From positions 1 to 64,000 of the forward strand of contig NZ_NRTA01000018.1 in the NCBI RefSeq assembly GCF_002286735.1: a stretch of 64,000 bases of DNA, written 5' to 3'. The notes beneath the pieces were generated by a model that ran no database searches, was not told the DNA's origin, and saw only the letters and a list, made by a program, of their open reading frames with translations. The stretch comes from Leptolyngbya sp. BC1307. GTDB taxonomy: Bacteria > Cyanobacteriota > Cyanobacteriia > Phormidesmidales > Phormidesmidaceae. The position numbers were made by a program, and so were the translations under genes. Shown here one piece after another: positions 63,448-64,000 of this stretch (position 1 is the stretch's first letter; every line of letters starts with the position of its first letter).

Positions 63448-64000
63448 ATGAGTAAAATACCCGTTACGGTAATTACCGGCTTCTTAGGAGCTGGCAAAAC
63501 AACGCTTGTCCGCAATCTGCTGCAAAATACTCAGGGCCGACGCATTGCAGTGATTGTCAATGAGTTTGGCGAAGTCGGCATCGACGGCGAGCTGCTGCGC
63601 GACTGTCAGGTCTGCGATGAAGAAGACGATACAATCAACAACTCAAACAACATTTTAGAACTGGCAAACGGCTGTCTGTGCTGCACCGTCCAAGAAGAGT
63701 TTTTGCCGACGATGCAGGCGCTGATTCAACGGCGCGACCAGATTGACTGTGTGGTGATTGAGACTTCCGGCCTGGCGCTGCCAAAGCCGCTGGTACAGGC
63801 TTTTCGCTGGCCCGAGATTCGCACGGGGGCTACAGTTGACGGCGTGGTGACGGTTGTGGACTGTGAGGCCCTGGCCAACGGCGATTTGGTCGGCAATTTG
63901 GAAGCTTTAGAAGCGCAGCGTCAGGCGGACGACAGCCTCGATCATGAAACGCCAATTGAGGAGCTGTTTGAAGATCAGCTAGGCTGCGCGGATATGGTGC
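63448..64000 (+). CDS. cobW: CobW-type GTPase (COG0523), 3' end outside window
   Basis: G3E-family metallochaperone GTPase, cut by the window edge after about 184 codons. Walker A is GFLGAGKTTLVRNLL, followed by NEFGEVGIDGELLR, a Cys-containing acidic segment QVCDEEDDT, and the metal-binding ELANGCLCCTVQEEF (the GCxCC motif). ETSGLALPKPLVQAF is the switch-like region. The CobW type supplies Co(II) for corrin ring synthesis. It starts 35 bases after hupE and probably shares the riboswitch-controlled transcript. Distinguishing it from zinc-linked COG0523 proteins rests on context and the CobW-like insert EALEAQRQADDSLDHETPIE. Confidence 0.93.
   Translation, partial: MSKIPVTVITGFLGAGKTTLVRNLLQNTQGRRIAVIVNEFGEVGIDGELLRDCQVCDEEDDTINNSNNILELANGCLCCTVQEEFLPTMQALIQRRDQIDCVVIETSGLALPKPLVQAFRWPEIRTGATVDGVVTVVDCEALANGDLVGNLEALEAQRQADDSLDHETPIEELFEDQLGCADMV

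Overview
The window is a chromosomal segment of a cyanobacterium. Evidence: HIP1 octamers (GCGATCGC) occur throughout; there is a photosystem II extrinsic protein gene (psbU), a close match to the photosynthetic FtsH2 protease, a solanesyl-type prenyl diphosphate synthase, the cyanobacterial form of Hfq next to dapF, and several families I know only from cyanobacteria (DUF3120, DUF2358, the PDZ-radical SAM protein TIGR03279). Gene content suggests a filamentous or unicellular Leptolyngbya/Synechococcales-type organism, but genus cannot be fixed from the sequence alone. No rRNA, tRNA, CRISPR array or intact insertion sequence was found.

Layout. 1-1.8 kb: a small conserved gene and a phosphate-binding lipoprotein. 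1.8-5.5 kb: a small accessory island with a Uma2 nuclease-like protein, a DUF6887-like protein, a VapBC-type toxin-antitoxin pair and a TIR-GUN4 fusion, closed by a 96-bp MITE-like repeat. 5.5-14.4 kb: thioesterase, membrane-bound PAS-GGDEF protein, ribosomal proteins L21-L27, an alpha-amylase homologue with two substituted catalytic residues, nitrilase-type amidase, CPA2 antiporter and glutamate racemase. 14.4-15.8 kb: paired terminators, an overlooked 38-codon single-helix membrane protein, then about 1.2 kb without genes. 15.8-32 kb: prenyl synthase, sugar kinase, CYTH protein, leuD, CIRCE-controlled groESL, nadB, psbU, FHA-adenylyl cyclase, DUF3120, uppP, radical SAM protein and a TolC-like channel. 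32-44 kb: ddl, a broken DUF29 gene, a LOTUS/DUF3825 protein, gltX, ftsH2, a glycosyltransferase-like protein, yjbQ, era, then a short accessory stretch (antitoxin-like gene, inverted-repeat element, orphan Nif11-like peptide). 44-56 kb: acs, lipA, L,D-transpeptidase, ComFB-domain protein, M23 peptidase, hfq, dapF, surE, and a three-gene membrane cluster (DUF318 permease, DUF1980 partner, Ig/propeller protein). 56-64 kb: a CapA-like protein, a penicillin-recognising serine hydrolase, a TrmJ-type methyltransferase, a HAD phosphatase whose 3' end lies antisense to a complete DUF2256 gene, and a cobalamin riboswitch driving hupE and cobW (the last cut by the window edge).

How the genes work together. 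Cell-wall metabolism is well represented (murI, ddl, dapF, uppP, L,D-transpeptidase, M23 peptidase, serine hydrolase). Nucleotide second messengers appear as a c-di-GMP synthase candidate, a ComFB-type candidate c-di-GMP receptor and an adenylyl cyclase. The 3' edge is a coherent cobalt/cobalamin module. The most unusual items are the TIR-GUN4 fusion, the amylase homologue with an altered catalytic triad, the HAD/DUF2256 antisense overlap, the LOTUS-DUF3825 protein and the unrecognised 38-aa membrane peptide.
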